Origin: Streptomyces olivochromogenes
Lineage (GTDB): Bacteria > Actinomycetota > Actinomycetes > Streptomycetales > Streptomycetaceae
Length of the DNA: 54,453 nt
Direction of reading: 5' to 3'
Assembly (NCBI RefSeq): GCF_021538895.1
Contig: NZ_JADDRL010000067.1
Location: 1-54,453 of the forward strand
The position numbers were made by a program, and so were the translations under genes. Each line of letters opens with the position of its first letter. The first letter of the stretch is position 1. This document shows, in pieces, positions 26,059 through 34,978 of this stretch. The notes under the pieces were generated by a model, which made no database searches, had not been told where the DNA came from, and worked only from the letters and a program-made list of their open reading frames with translations.

Positions 26059-26065
26059 GGCCCGT

Positions 26066-26500
26066 ATGACGGGAATCGAAGCGCGGGACGCCGACCTGAA
26101 GAAGGAACTCGACGCCACGCTGCAGGCGCGCCGGGAACTGGGCGAGGAGTACGAGTCCGCCCTGGTCGACTCGTTCCTGGAGAAGGTCGACCAGCGCATC
26201 GACGGCGCGGTCGAGCGCCGGCTGCGCAGGCAACTCGCCGAGCAGCAGATGCAGGTCGCCCGTGGCGCCCGGTCCCCGAAGGCCACCGACACCTGGGGCG
26301 AGCGGTTCGGCTTCGGCATCATCTCGCTGGTGCTGGCGATCCCGCTGTCCGCGATCGGCGGCGGCATCGGCCATCTGCCCGGACTGCTCGTCGCCTGGGG
26401 CGGCATCGTCGGCGTCAACGCGGTCCAGGCCGCGCGCACCACTCCCGGCCTCTTCCGCCGCCGCCGCGGGTCCTCCCAGGACAGTGACTGGGAGGAGTGA
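26066..26500 (+). CDS. Small membrane protein with N-terminal coiled coil
   Basis: 144 aa. Residues 1-70 are a charged helix with heptad character (DLKKELDATLQARRELGEEY, then FLEKVDQRIDGAVERRLRRQLAEQQ). Two closely spaced hydrophobic segments (about 90-130, FGIISLVLAIPLSAIGG and LPGLLVAWGGIVGV) follow, then a basic C-terminus. No recognised enzymatic domain. It lacks a ribosome site and appears leaderless. A large hairpin 64 bases after the stop probably terminates it. Confidence 0.7.
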   Translation: MTGIEARDADLKKELDATLQARRELGEEYESALVDSFLEKVDQRIDGAVERRLRRQLAEQQMQVARGARSPKATDTWGERFGFGIISLVLAIPLSAIGGGIGHLPGLLVAWGGIVGVNAVQAARTTPGLFRRRRGSSQDSDWEE

Positions 26501-26563
26501 CGGTCCGTCACGGGTGCCGACCGGCCGACGGGTCGTCGAACCCCGTGCGTTGAAAGAGATGTG

Positions 26564-26618
26564 CGCGGGGACCGCCGCACCCCCGTTGCCGGGGGGCGGG
26601 ACGACGGCGGTCCCCGCG
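26564..26618 (+). terminator. Large hairpin, 14-bp perfect arms
   Basis: CGCGGGGACCGCCG (26564-26577) pairs perfectly with 26605-26618 across a 27-base loop. Further hairpins follow in 26620-26740. No gene is supported in 26501-26881. Confidence 0.55.
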
Positions 26619-26773
26619 AGGGACGCGGGCCGGGTCAGGGCCGGGCTGCGCGTCCGTGGCGTCCATGGAGGTCCGGGAGCCGCTCCGGAGGTCCTAGGCG
26701 CCGTTCGGCGCCGGCCGGGGCGGGGAGCCGCTCCCGCCCTGCCGACACCCCCTAATGTGCCGGACCCGTGTTA

Positions 26774-26801
26774 AGCGTGTGCTGCGCGCACGTGACACGC
26801 T
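26774..26801. terminator. Hairpin AGCGTGT...ACACGCT downstream of the CBS gene
   Basis: Seven-base arms (26774-26780 and 26795-26801) with an extra GTGC/GCAC pairing inside. It lies about 80 bases beyond the cystathionine beta-synthase stop, between convergent genes. Confidence 0.45.
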
Positions 26802-26881
26802 CGTACCACTTCCGCGAAGTCCACCACCTGGACAGGAAACCGCAAGTTTCCCTCCGCCACGGGCCGTTCACCGCAGGTTCG

Positions 26882-28273
26882 CTACGCCTTTCCACCCTTG
26901 GCCAGGAAGGCCAGCAGGTCCTGCCGGCTGACCACACCGGTCGGCTTGCCCTCGACGAGGACGATCGCCGCGTCCGCCGTGCCGAGCACGTTCATCAGGT
27001 CGCCGACCGGCTCGCCGGAGCCGACCTGGGGCAGCGGGGCGCACATGTGCTTCTCCAGCGGGTCCTCCAGCGAGGCCCGCTTGTTGAACAGGGCGTCGAG
27101 CAGCTCCCGCTCCACGACCGAGCCGACGACCTCGGCGGCCATCACGTCCGGGTGACCGGCGCCCGGCTTCACGACCGGCATCTGCGAGACGCCGTACTCG
27201 CGCAGCACCTCGATCGCCTGGCCGACGGTCTCCTCGGGGTGCATGTGCACGAGGGAGGGGATGTGGCCGCCCTCCTTGTGGTTGAGGACGTCGGCGACGC
27301 GGGCGCTGGAGCCCTCGTCCTCCAGGAAGCCGTAGTCGGCCATCCACTCGTCGTTGAAGATCTTGCTGAGGTAACCGCGCCCGCTGTCGGGGAGCAGGAC
27401 GACCACGACGTCGTCGGGACCGAGCCGCTCGGCGACCCGCAGCGCCGCGACCACGGCCATGCCGCAGGAGCCGCCCACCAGGAGCCCCTCCTCCTTGGCC
27501 AGGCGGCGGGTCATCTGGAAGGAGTCCTTGTCGGACACGGCGACGATCTCGTCGGCGACGGTGCGGTCGTAGGCGGTCGGCCAGAAGTCCTCACCGACGC
27601 CCTCGACCAGGTACGGCCGACCGGAGCCGCCGGAGTACACGGAGCCCTCCGGGTCCGCGCCGACGACCTGGACCTTGCCGTCGCTGGCCTCCTTCAGGTA
27701 GCGGCCGGTGCCGGAGATGGTGCCGCCGGTGCCGACGCCCGCCACGAAGTGGGTGATCTTCCCCTCCGTCTGCTCCCACAGCTCGGGGCCGGTCGAGTGA
27801 TAGTGCGAAAGAGGGTTGTTGGGGTTGGAGTACTGGTCGGGCTTCCAGGCGCCGGGCGTCTCACGCACCAGCCGGTCCGACACGTTGTAGTACGAGTCCG
27901 GGTGCTCGGGGGCCACGGCGGTGGGGCACACGACGACCTCGGCGCCGTAGGCCCGCAGCACGTTGATCTTGTCCGTGCTCACCTTGTCCGGGCACACGAA
28001 GATGCACTTGTAGCCCTTCTGCTGGGCCACGATGGCGAGCCCGACGCCCGTGTTGCCGCTGGTCGGCTCGACGATCGTGCCGCCCGGCTTCAGCTCCCCG
28101 CTCTCCTCGGCGGCCTCGATCATGCGCAGGGCGATGCGGTCCTTCACGGAGCCGCCCGGGTTGAAGTACTCCACCTTGGCCAGGACGGTGGCCTGGATGC
28201 CCTTGGTCACGCTGTTGAGCCTCAGCAGCGGGGTGTTGCCGACGAGGCTGATCATCGAGTCGTGGAATCGCAC
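26882..28273 (-). CDS. Cystathionine beta-synthase
   Basis: 463 aa; GTG start with GGAG upstream. The catalytic domain (1 to about 325) is a fold-type II PLP enzyme: PGGSVKDR with PLP lysine K44, TSGNTGVGLA as phosphate-binding loop, GVGTGGTISGTGRYLK, and a conserved Ser in GGSCGMAV. Two CBS domains (about 335-460) form a C-terminal Bateman module, as in eukaryotic CBS and unlike plain cysteine synthases. It condenses serine (or O-acetylserine) with homocysteine in reverse transsulfuration. Single-gene unit, divergent from the SGNH hydrolase. Confidence 0.93.
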   Translation of the reverse strand: MRFHDSMISLVGNTPLLRLNSVTKGIQATVLAKVEYFNPGGSVKDRIALRMIEAAEESGELKPGGTIVEPTSGNTGVGLAIVAQQKGYKCIFVCPDKVSTDKINVLRAYGAEVVVCPTAVAPEHPDSYYNVSDRLVRETPGAWKPDQYSNPNNPLSHYHSTGPELWEQTEGKITHFVAGVGTGGTISGTGRYLKEASDGKVQVVGADPEGSVYSGGSGRPYLVEGVGEDFWPTAYDRTVADEIVAVSDKDSFQMTRRLAKEEGLLVGGSCGMAVVAALRVAERLGPDDVVVVLLPDSGRGYLSKIFNDEWMADYGFLEDEGSSARVADVLNHKEGGHIPSLVHMHPEETVGQAIEVLREYGVSQMPVVKPGAGHPDVMAAEVVGSVVERELLDALFNKRASLEDPLEKHMCAPLPQVGSGEPVGDLMNVLGTADAAIVLVEGKPTGVVSRQDLLAFLAKGGKA

Positions 28274-28433
28274 CGTTGTCTCCGGTTGCTTGCAAAAAAT
28301 GTGGTCTCAGTGGTTCCGCCAGCCTACGGCCCTCGGGTGTCGCGCGGCGGGCGTTCACTCCCCGTTGAGATTGGCCGACGGGCTGTACGGGGCAAGGAGT
28401 GGTTGTACGGCAACGAGGAGGTGGCGGCGACGC

Positions 28434-29465
28434 ATGACGAACATGTCCAGGGCGAGGGTGGCCCGGCGTATCGCGGCCGGTGCGGCGTACGGCGGCGGCG
28501 GGGTCGGGCTGGTCGGTGCGGCCGCCGTGGGGCTGGTGCTGGCCGAGGTCCAGATGGCCAAGCGCCATGTGGGCAACGGCACGGACAACCACGTCCCCAC
28601 GGCGGAAGGCCTGTACGGCCTCTCCTACTCCGTCCCGGGCGAACCGCCCCTGCGCATGACTCTGCTGGGTGACTCCACGGCGGCGGGGCAGGGCGTGCAC
28701 CGGGCGGGCCAGACGCCGGGCGCGCTGCTGGCGTCGGGCCTGTCGGCGGTGGCCGAGCGCCCGGTGGACCTGCGCAACGTGGCGCTTCCCGGGGCGCAGT
28801 CCGACGAACTGGACCGCCAGGTCGCCCTGGTCCTGGCCAGTCCGTTCCCCGCCCCGGACGTCTGCGTGATCATGGTCGGCGCCAATGACGTCACCCACCG
28901 GATGCCCCCGACGCGCTCGGTGCGCCATCTGTCGGCCGCGGTACGACGGCTGCGCACCGCCGGCGCGGAGGTGGTGGTGGGCACCTGCCCCGACCTGGGC
29001 ACCATCGAGCTGGTGCAGCAGCCGCTGCGCTGGCTGGCCCGCAGGGCCTCGCGGCAGCTGGCGGCGGCCCAGACGATCGGGGTGATCGAGCAGGGGGGCC
29101 GCACGGTGTCGCTCGGCGACCTGCTGGGCCCCGAGTTCGCGGCGAACCCGCGGGAGCTGTTCGGCCCCGACAACTACCACCCCTCCGCCGAGGGGTACGC
29201 GACGGCCTCGATGGCGCTGCTGCCGACGGTGTGCGCGGCGCTGGGGCTGTGGCCCGCGGACGAGGAGCGGCCGGACGTCTCGCGGCGCGAGGGCTTCCTG
29301 CCGGTCGCGCGTGCCGCCGCCGAGGCCGCGGCGGAGGCCGGTACGGAGGTCACGGCGGCCATGCCCACGGGTCCGCGCGGGCCCTGGGCGCTGCTGAAGC
29401 GGCGGCGCAGGCGGCGGGTGACCGAGCCGGAGCCGACGACCGAGCCGTCGACGCAGCCCTCGTGA
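28434..29465 (+). CDS. SGNH/GDSL-family hydrolase, membrane-anchored
   Basis: 343 aa. One N-terminal membrane helix (about 18-37) puts the catalytic domain outside. Motifs: LLGDSTAAG with nucleophile S81, a Gly in block II, MVGANDV as block III and DNYHPSAEGY as block V (Asp/His). These are the four SGNH blocks of lipolytic/esterase enzymes. The C-terminal 70 residues are Ala-rich then basic (KRRRRRRVTEP), ending in a Thr/Pro/Ser tail. GAGGAGG is 14 bases before the ATG; an ATG three codons later is an alternative. The substrate is unknown. Confidence 0.88.
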   Translation: MTNMSRARVARRIAAGAAYGGGGVGLVGAAAVGLVLAEVQMAKRHVGNGTDNHVPTAEGLYGLSYSVPGEPPLRMTLLGDSTAAGQGVHRAGQTPGALLASGLSAVAERPVDLRNVALPGAQSDELDRQVALVLASPFPAPDVCVIMVGANDVTHRMPPTRSVRHLSAAVRRLRTAGAEVVVGTCPDLGTIELVQQPLRWLARRASRQLAAAQTIGVIEQGGRTVSLGDLLGPEFAANPRELFGPDNYHPSAEGYATASMALLPTVCAALGLWPADEERPDVSRREGFLPVARAAAEAAAEAGTEVTAAMPTGPRGPWALLKRRRRRRVTEPEPTTEPSTQPS

Positions 29466-29469
29466 GAAA

Positions 29470-29483
29470 AGCAAGCGCTTAGA
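29470..29483. promoter_or_regulatory. TetR-like palindrome AGCAAGCGCTTAGA
   Basis: The core AAGCGCTT is a perfect palindrome, about 120 bases upstream of the thiolase start and right after the preceding stop. It resembles operators of TetR-family lipid or sterol regulators (AnCAAGnnCTTGnT for KstR2), with one deviation. Inferred only. Confidence 0.3.
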
Positions 29484-29526
29484 AAATTGCGGCCAGTGTC
29501 ACATCGCGACACCGGTGACCGACAAG

Positions 29527-29585
29527 GTACGTACGGGTAACTTCCCAAGCAGCCCTGCCCATCCCCGTACCGTTGAGTACGTACG
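29527..29585. promoter_or_regulatory. Two GTACGTACG elements upstream of the thiolase gene
   Basis: The nonamer GTACGTACG (palindromic GTACGTAC) occurs at 29527-29535 and 29577-29585, 50 bases apart, flanking the expected promoter. The second ends 14 bases before the start codon. Possible operator pair. Confidence 0.35.
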
Positions 29586-29599
29586 CCCATGGAGCCGTG

Positions 29600-30820
29600 A
29601 TGCCCGAAGCCGTCATCGTCTCGACCGCCCGCTCCCCCATCGGCCGCGCCGGCAAGGGCTCCCTCAAGGACCTGCGCCCCGACGACCTCACCGCCACGAT
29701 CATCCAGGCGGCCCTCGCCAAGGTCCCCGAGCTGGACCCGCGGGACATCGACGACCTGATGCTCGGCTGCGGCCTGCCCGGCGGCGAGCAGGGCCACAAC
29801 CTCGGCCGGATCGTCGCCGTGCAGATGGGCATGGACCACCTCCCCGGCTGCACGATCACCCGGTACTGCTCCTCGTCCCTGCAGACCAGCCGCATGGCGC
29901 TGCACGCCATCAAGGCCGGCGAGGGCGACGTCTTCATCTCGGCCGGTGTCGAGACGGTCTCCCGGTTCGTCAAGGGCAGCTCCGACGGCCTGCCGGACAC
30001 GCACAACCCCCTCTTCGCCGAGGCCGAGGCCCGCACCGCCGCCGTGGCGCAGCAGGAGGGCACCACCTGGCACGACCCGCGCGAGGACGGGCTCGTCCCG
30101 GACGCCTACATAGCGATGGGGCAGACCGCCGAGAACCTCGCCCGCTGGAAGGGCGTCACCCGCCAGGACATGGACGAGTTCGGCGTCCGCTCGCAGAACC
30201 TCGCCGAGGAAGCCATCAAGAACGGCTTCTGGGAGCGCGAGATCACCCCGGTGACCCTCCCGGACGGCACCGTCGTCTCCAAGGACGACGGCCCGCGCGC
30301 GGGCGTCACCCTGGAGGGCGTCGCCGGCCTCAAGCCGGTCTTCCGCCCCGACGGCCTGGTCACCGCCGCCAACTGCTGCCCGCTGAACGACGGCGCCGCC
30401 GCGGTCGTCATCATGAGCGACACCAAGGCCCGCGAGCTCGGCCTGACCCCGCTCGCCCGCATCGTGTCCACCGGCGTCTCCGGCCTGTCCCCCGAGATCA
30501 TGGGCCTCGGCCCGGTCGAGGCCTCTCAGCAGGCCCTGCGCCGCGCCGGCCTGACCATCGACGACATCGACCTGGTCGAGATCAACGAGGCCTTCGCCGC
30601 CCAGGTGATCCCCTCCTACCGCGACCTCGGCATCGACATCGACAAGCTGAACGTCAACGGCGGTGCCATCGCGGTCGGCCACCCCTTCGGCATGACCGGC
30701 GCCCGGATCACCGGCACGCTCATCAACTCCCTCCAGTGGCACGACAAGCAGTTCGGCCTGGAGACGATGTGCGTCGGCGGCGGCCAGGGCATGGCGATGG
30801 TCATCGAGCGCCTCAGCTGA
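29600..30820 (+). CDS. Acetyl-CoA acetyltransferase (thiolase)
   Basis: 406 aa; ATG 29600 with GGAG five bases upstream. Thiolase-family catalytic residues are all present: nucleophile C90 in TRYCSSSLQ, NEAFAAQ, GHPFGMTGAR with the catalytic His, and the C-terminal Cys in CVGGGQGMAM. Thiolases of this type cleave 3-ketoacyl-CoA or condense two acetyl-CoA; the sequence does not decide between degradation and biosynthesis. It is a single-gene unit ended by a strong terminator. Confidence 0.93.
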   Translation: MPEAVIVSTARSPIGRAGKGSLKDLRPDDLTATIIQAALAKVPELDPRDIDDLMLGCGLPGGEQGHNLGRIVAVQMGMDHLPGCTITRYCSSSLQTSRMALHAIKAGEGDVFISAGVETVSRFVKGSSDGLPDTHNPLFAEAEARTAAVAQQEGTTWHDPREDGLVPDAYIAMGQTAENLARWKGVTRQDMDEFGVRSQNLAEEAIKNGFWEREITPVTLPDGTVVSKDDGPRAGVTLEGVAGLKPVFRPDGLVTAANCCPLNDGAAAVVIMSDTKARELGLTPLARIVSTGVSGLSPEIMGLGPVEASQQALRRAGLTIDDIDLVEINEAFAAQVIPSYRDLGIDIDKLNVNGGAIAVGHPFGMTGARITGTLINSLQWHDKQFGLETMCVGGGQGMAMVIERLS

Positions 30821-30871
30821 CCCCCACGCATTACCCGTAAGCAACCACCGAGGGACCCACCGTGACCCTCT

Positions 30872-30906
30872 GGCCCGGAGTTCGGGGAACATCCGAACTC
30901 CGGGCC
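30872..30906 (+). terminator. Terminator of the thiolase gene
   Basis: Perfect 14-base arms (GGCCCGGAGTTCGG and complement) with a seven-base loop, followed by gatttgt, 52 bases after the stop. The rest of the gap to 31104 shows no gene. Confidence 0.85.
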
Positions 30907-31104
30907 GATTTGTGATCCAATCTCCCCCAGGATGTGACCTATCTCCCTTCCCGAAGGGATACATGCAGGTCAGAGCGGTTTCGCGGCTAAATACCAGGCC
31001 CAAAGTCCTGCCCGGTTCGTGACGTTACGCACTGACAGCTGGTTAGTCCGCCCTTCAAGCTGATGTAGGAAGTCGGGGGTCGACTTTGAACCGGGAGAAC
31101 GTCA

Positions 31105-31896
31105 GTGAGCGCCATGCCGATCGCCCTGCTGCTCACCACGGTCGCCACGGGCGCCGTGGGCGTCGCCGTCCTGCGCACCGTCCTGCTGCTGCGGCGCCAG
31201 GTCGCTGAGCTGCACACCCAGCTCGCCGAGAGCCAGGCGGCCGCGACGCGTGCCCTGCTGCCCGCCGCGCGCACCACGGCGGACACCGAGGAGATACGGG
31301 CCGCGGTGGCCGAGGCGCTCGCCGAGGAGCGGGAGCGGGAGCTGGCCGAGGCCCGCGCGTTCTGGGCGGCCCAGGAGGCGCGTGACACCTCCGACGCGCC
31401 CTCGCTGCTCGGCCTGCCGGACAGCGAACCGTTCCTGCCCCGCCAGTCCGACTTCGTCGGCCTGGAGCCGCTGGAGCCGGTGACCGAGTCGAGCGCGGAG
31501 GCCGACGAGTTCCCCGGGGACTCCCCGGAGCTGGCCGCGGCCCGCCGCCGTCACCCCTCGCACCCCGACTTCGTACCGGTGCAGTCGCCGGCCGGGAACG
31601 ACCACGAGCGCACGGTCAGCACGCTGGAGCAGCTGGCCGACGCCGGCGTCGAACTGACCGACGTCCGCCCCGGCCCGCTGGGCACCCTCGACGTCTACGT
31701 CTTCGCCGACGGCACGACCCTGTGCATGACGCCGGGCCACCGCGAGACCGCGGAGCGGCTGGCGGCGGCCCTGCGCGCGGGCCAGACCCCGTATCTGCTC
31801 GGTGGTTCGGGCATCTCGGGGGCGTACACGCTGACGTTCGCGTGCGGCGAGGAGAACGTGTACATCCTGGCGGACCGGGTCATCGCGTCCCTGTAG
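31105..31896 (+). CDS. Membrane-anchored coiled-coil protein of unknown function
   Basis: 263 aa; GTG 31105 with GGGAG eight bases upstream (an ATG three codons later is possible). One N-terminal helix (about 4-28) is followed by a coiled coil (about 30-95: LRRQVAELHTQLAESQAA, then ALAEERERELAEARAFW), an acidic linker, and a C-terminal globular part (about 165-263) with VSTLEQLADAGVELTDVRPGPLG and a GGSGISGAYTLTFACG stretch. No named family recognised. Confidence 0.7.
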   Translation: MSAMPIALLLTTVATGAVGVAVLRTVLLLRRQVAELHTQLAESQAAATRALLPAARTTADTEEIRAAVAEALAEERERELAEARAFWAAQEARDTSDAPSLLGLPDSEPFLPRQSDFVGLEPLEPVTESSAEADEFPGDSPELAAARRRHPSHPDFVPVQSPAGNDHERTVSTLEQLADAGVELTDVRPGPLGTLDVYVFADGTTLCMTPGHRETAERLAAALRAGQTPYLLGGSGISGAYTLTFACGEENVYILADRVIASL

Positions 31897-31938
31897 ACGC
31901 GGGTCGTACCCAGGCACCGCACACGCGCGCCGGAGGTC

Positions 31939-32250
31939 TCAGACCCCGGCGCGTTTCTGTGCCTCCTCGACCAGTACCACCGCCTCCTCGACCTCGGCGT
32001 CGGTTTTCAGCACGAGTGCCAAGTCGTGTCCGGCGACGGTGATCTGGTCGGCCACCGCGAACATCCCGGCGTCGGGCATCTCATGAGGCTCCCCCGAGGG
32101 GTCCTCGATCCGTTGGGCACGGCGTGCCAACTCCCTGGCCAGGTCCAGCGCTTCGGCGGCCGCGCTGCGCTGCAGCCGGCTCTGCGGTGCGGCTCGCAGA
32201 CGGTCCGCGAAGTGCTCCACAGCTCGGGTCAGAGGTGTCGTGTCAACCAC
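31939..32250 (-). CDS. Small acidic helical protein of unknown function
   Basis: 103 aa; GTG start (32250) without a ribosome site. TAGTCT seven bases before the GTG could be a -10 of a leaderless transcript. The protein is mainly helical with repeated Arg/Ala/Leu stretches (FADRLRAAPQSRLQRSAAAEALDLA) and an acidic C-terminal helix (TDAEVEEAVVLVEEAQ). It may be a small cytosolic regulator, but nothing points to a function. Confidence 0.6.
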   Translation of the reverse strand: MVDTTPLTRAVEHFADRLRAAPQSRLQRSAAAEALDLARELARRAQRIEDPSGEPHEMPDAGMFAVADQITVAGHDLALVLKTDAEVEEAVVLVEEAQKRAGV

Positions 32251-32348
32251 GTCGCGAGACTACGCGTCGCGGCGGGACTGTTGCCAATACGCCAACGCTC
32301 AGGCACGGTGACGTGAAGGACCGGCTTCGAATGCGTCCGGAGGCGCCG

Positions 32349-32579
32349 ATGTCCCAAGTCTTCTCCGAAGAGACCCATCGCAATATGCTCGCCCGCATCC
32401 CCCACTGCACCGGTCGTGAAGTCTCCGACTGGCTTCGCACCATGGAAGATGGACCCGCTCTCTTCCGCTTCGAGGAGAAGGTCAGCTGGCTTCGCCACGA
32501 GCACAACCTCGCGTACGGCCACGCCAAGGCAATCGTTCACGAATTCGACCTGAGGAGGGCCGCGCGCAAGCTGCTCTAG
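32349..32579 (+). CDS. DUF4287-like small protein
   Basis: 76 aa from ATG 32349, chosen because CGGAGG sits five bases before it; an ATG six codons upstream has no close site. The sequence matches the DUF4287 pattern: TGREVSDWLRTM near the start and FEEKVSWLRHEHNLAYGHAKAIVHEF at the end. Function unknown; members are short cytosolic proteins. Followed by a strong bidirectional terminator. Confidence 0.75.
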   Translation: MSQVFSEETHRNMLARIPHCTGREVSDWLRTMEDGPALFRFEEKVSWLRHEHNLAYGHAKAIVHEFDLRRAARKLL

Positions 32580-32600
32580 GCGCGCACCACCGGAACGACG

Positions 32601-32629
32601 AAGGGCCCCGGGAGGATCCCGGGGCCCTT
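32601..32629. terminator. Bidirectional intrinsic terminator
   Basis: AAGGGCCCCGGG and its perfect complement CCCGGGGCCCTT around a five-base loop, with A and T runs on the outer sides. It lies between the convergent DUF4287 and BI-1-like genes. Confidence 0.9.
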
Positions 32630-32656
32630 TCGCGCGGCGTCGGCCGCGGCGTCGTG

Positions 32657-33541
32657 CTAGTCGTTGTTGCTGAAGATCGCCACCAGCCGCAGCATCTCCA
32701 CGTAGATCCACACGAGGGTCAGGGTGAGGCCGAACGCGGCCAGCCAGGCCTCCTCGCGCGGGGCGCCGTAGGCGATGCCGTCCTCGATCTGCTTGAAGTC
32801 GAGGGTCAGGAAGAACGCGCCGATCAGGATCGCGATGATGCCGACGATCGCGCCGAGCGGACCGAAGCTGCGCAGACCGCCGTCACTGGCCACGCCGAAC
32901 GCGACCAGCAGCAGGTTGACCGCCGTGACCAGCACGAACGCGATCGCGATGGCCATACCGATGCGGGCGTAGCGAGCGGTGACGCGGATCCAGCCGGCCT
33001 TGTAGACCAGCAGGGTCGCGGCCGAGACCGCCATGGTGCCGAGCACCGCCTGGAACGGGGCGCCGCTCCACTGGCTGTTGTACATCTCGCTGATCACGCC
33101 GAGGAAGACGCCCTCGAAGGCGGCGTATCCCAGGATCAGCGCGGGCGACGCCGTGCGCTTGAAGCTCTGCACGAGCGCCAGGACCATCGCGATGATGGCC
33201 GAGACGAACGCCAGGCCGTAGCTGGTGGTCGACACCGGCAGCAGCGCCCAGGCGAGTGCGGCGCCGACGGCGACCGTACCGAGCGTCATGGCCGAGCGCA
33301 TGACGACGTCGTCCATCGTCATCCGGCCGGTGGTGACCGGGGCCTGCGGCGGGGCGCCGTACTGCTGGTCCTGCTGTGCGTACGGGTTGCTCGCGTAGGG
33401 GTTGCCGCCCTGGGCGTGCGGGTTGCCCTGGGCGTAGGGGTTGCCCTGTGCGTACCCGGCCTGCGGCGCGGCGTTGAAGCCCGCGTAGCCGTTGTCGCGG
33501 CTGAACCCCCGTCGCGAGAAGACCGGGTTGCTGCTCCTCAT
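32657..33541 (-). CDS. Bax inhibitor-1/YccA-like membrane protein
   Basis: 294 aa; ATG with GGAGG upstream. The N-terminal 70 residues are an Asn/Gln/Pro/Tyr-rich cytosolic region with repeats of the type YAQGNP. From about residue 75 there are seven hydrophobic helices typical of the actinobacterial BI-1-like (Bax1-I) family, ending LTLVWIYVEMLRLVAIF. Members elsewhere are linked to ion or pH homeostasis; no function is known in Streptomyces. Single-gene unit. Confidence 0.85.
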   Translation of the reverse strand: MRSSNPVFSRRGFSRDNGYAGFNAAPQAGYAQGNPYAQGNPHAQGGNPYASNPYAQQDQQYGAPPQAPVTTGRMTMDDVVMRSAMTLGTVAVGAALAWALLPVSTTSYGLAFVSAIIAMVLALVQSFKRTASPALILGYAAFEGVFLGVISEMYNSQWSGAPFQAVLGTMAVSAATLLVYKAGWIRVTARYARIGMAIAIAFVLVTAVNLLLVAFGVASDGGLRSFGPLGAIVGIIAILIGAFFLTLDFKQIEDGIAYGAPREEAWLAAFGLTLTLVWIYVEMLRLVAIFSNND

Positions 33542-33755
33542 TGCACTCCTCCATGGCCACCCTTAGTGGCCTTGGCTCAAGAGTAATAGGTTGGCAAAGG
33601 ATCGACCCTAATACCTGGGGAGGATCTTTCCCATGACGTGCTGGCCAACACGCTACGCGGACGCGTGATTCCCGGCCATGGAGGGCACCACTCCATGACC
33701 AACCCGCTACCTGCCCGGAACCGGCCGGATACCGGCCGGCCGCACGGACCGCCGG

Positions 33756-34931
33756 TCAGCCGACCGGGAAGCCGGTGTAGGCCTCGGCCAGGTCGGTCCC
33801 GGCCGCGCGCGAGGAGGCGATCCTTTCCAGCCGGGCCAGCTGGAGCCGGTCGTCGAAGGCGGTGGCGTCCGGAGCGCGGTGCAGGAGGGTCGTCATGTCG
33901 TAGGAGAACCGCTCGGCCTGCCAGACGCGGCGCAGACAGGTCTCGGAGTACGCGTCCAGGAGCTCCGGCGAGCCGGTCTCCTTCTCGTGGGCCAGCGCCC
34001 GGGCGAGGGTGACGACGTCACCGACGGCCAGGTTGAGTCCCTTGGCGCCGGTCGGCGGCACGATGTGGGCGGCGTCCCCGGCGAGGAAGAGGCGGCCGTA
34101 CCGCATGGGCTCGTGGACGTACGAGCGCATCGGCGTGACCGACTTCTGGGTGATCGGCCCACGCTCCAGCCGCCACCCGTCGGTGGTCTCGAAGCGCCGC
34201 TCCAGCTCGCCCCAGACGTCCTCGTCGCTCCACTCCCCAGCCTCCGTGCCGGCGGGCACCTGGAGGTAGAGGCGGGAGACGGACGGGGACCGCATCGACA
34301 GGAGGGCGAAGCCGCGGTCGTGGCGGGCGTAGACGAGCTCGTCGTGCGAGGGGGCGACGTCGGCGAGGATGCCGAGCCAGGCGTAGGGGTACGTCCGCTC
34401 GAACACCCGGGAGAGGGAAGCGGGTACGGCCTTCCGGGCCACCCCCCAGAACCCGTCGCACCCGGCGACGTAGGAGCACTCCAGCACGTCCTCGCGCCCC
34501 GCGTGCCGGAAGCGGACGCGCGGGGCGTCCGTGTCGGCGCCCTCGACGGCCAGCGCCTCCGCCTCGAACAGCAGCGGGCCGCCCTCCTTCGTCCGCAGGG
34601 CGATGAGGTCCCGGCACACCTCGGTCTGGGCGTAGACCATCACCGACCGCCCGCCGGTGAGACCCGGGAAGTCGACGCGGTGCCGTCGCCGGGCGAACCG
34701 CAGCTCGATCCCGTCGTGCCGCAGTCCCTCCCGGTCCATCCGCTCCCCCGCCCCGGCGGCACGCAGCACGTCCACCGTGCCCTGCTCCAGGATCCCGGCC
34801 CGCTGCCGGTGCTCGACATGGGCGCGGTCGCGGCTCTCCAGGACGACCGAGTCGATACCCGCGCCGCGCAGCAGCCGCGCGAGAAGGAGCCCGGCGGGGC
34901 CGGCCCCGATGATGCCGACGGTGGTACGCAT
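33756..34931 (-). CDS. pobA: 4-hydroxybenzoate 3-monooxygenase
   Basis: 391 aa, as expected for PobA; ATG with GGGAGG nine bases upstream. It is an FAD-dependent aromatic hydroxylase: GIIGAGPAGLLLARLL (FAD Rossmann motif), the central DG motif (CDGFWGVAR) and GRLFLAGDAAHIVPPTGAKGLNLAVGD (second FAD motif). It converts 4-hydroxybenzoate to protocatechuate with NAD(P)H and O2 for the beta-ketoadipate route. In S. coelicolor the homologous gene is controlled by the IclR-family protein PobR, whose gene is not in this window. Confidence 0.93.
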   Translation of the reverse strand: MRTTVGIIGAGPAGLLLARLLRGAGIDSVVLESRDRAHVEHRQRAGILEQGTVDVLRAAGAGERMDREGLRHDGIELRFARRRHRVDFPGLTGGRSVMVYAQTEVCRDLIALRTKEGGPLLFEAEALAVEGADTDAPRVRFRHAGREDVLECSYVAGCDGFWGVARKAVPASLSRVFERTYPYAWLGILADVAPSHDELVYARHDRGFALLSMRSPSVSRLYLQVPAGTEAGEWSDEDVWGELERRFETTDGWRLERGPITQKSVTPMRSYVHEPMRYGRLFLAGDAAHIVPPTGAKGLNLAVGDVVTLARALAHEKETGSPELLDAYSETCLRRVWQAERFSYDMTTLLHRAPDATAFDDRLQLARLERIASSRAAGTDLAEAYTGFPVG

Positions 34932-34978
34932 CGGTCGTGTCCTCCCGGAGTGACTGTCGCTCGCTGTTCGTTCGTATA

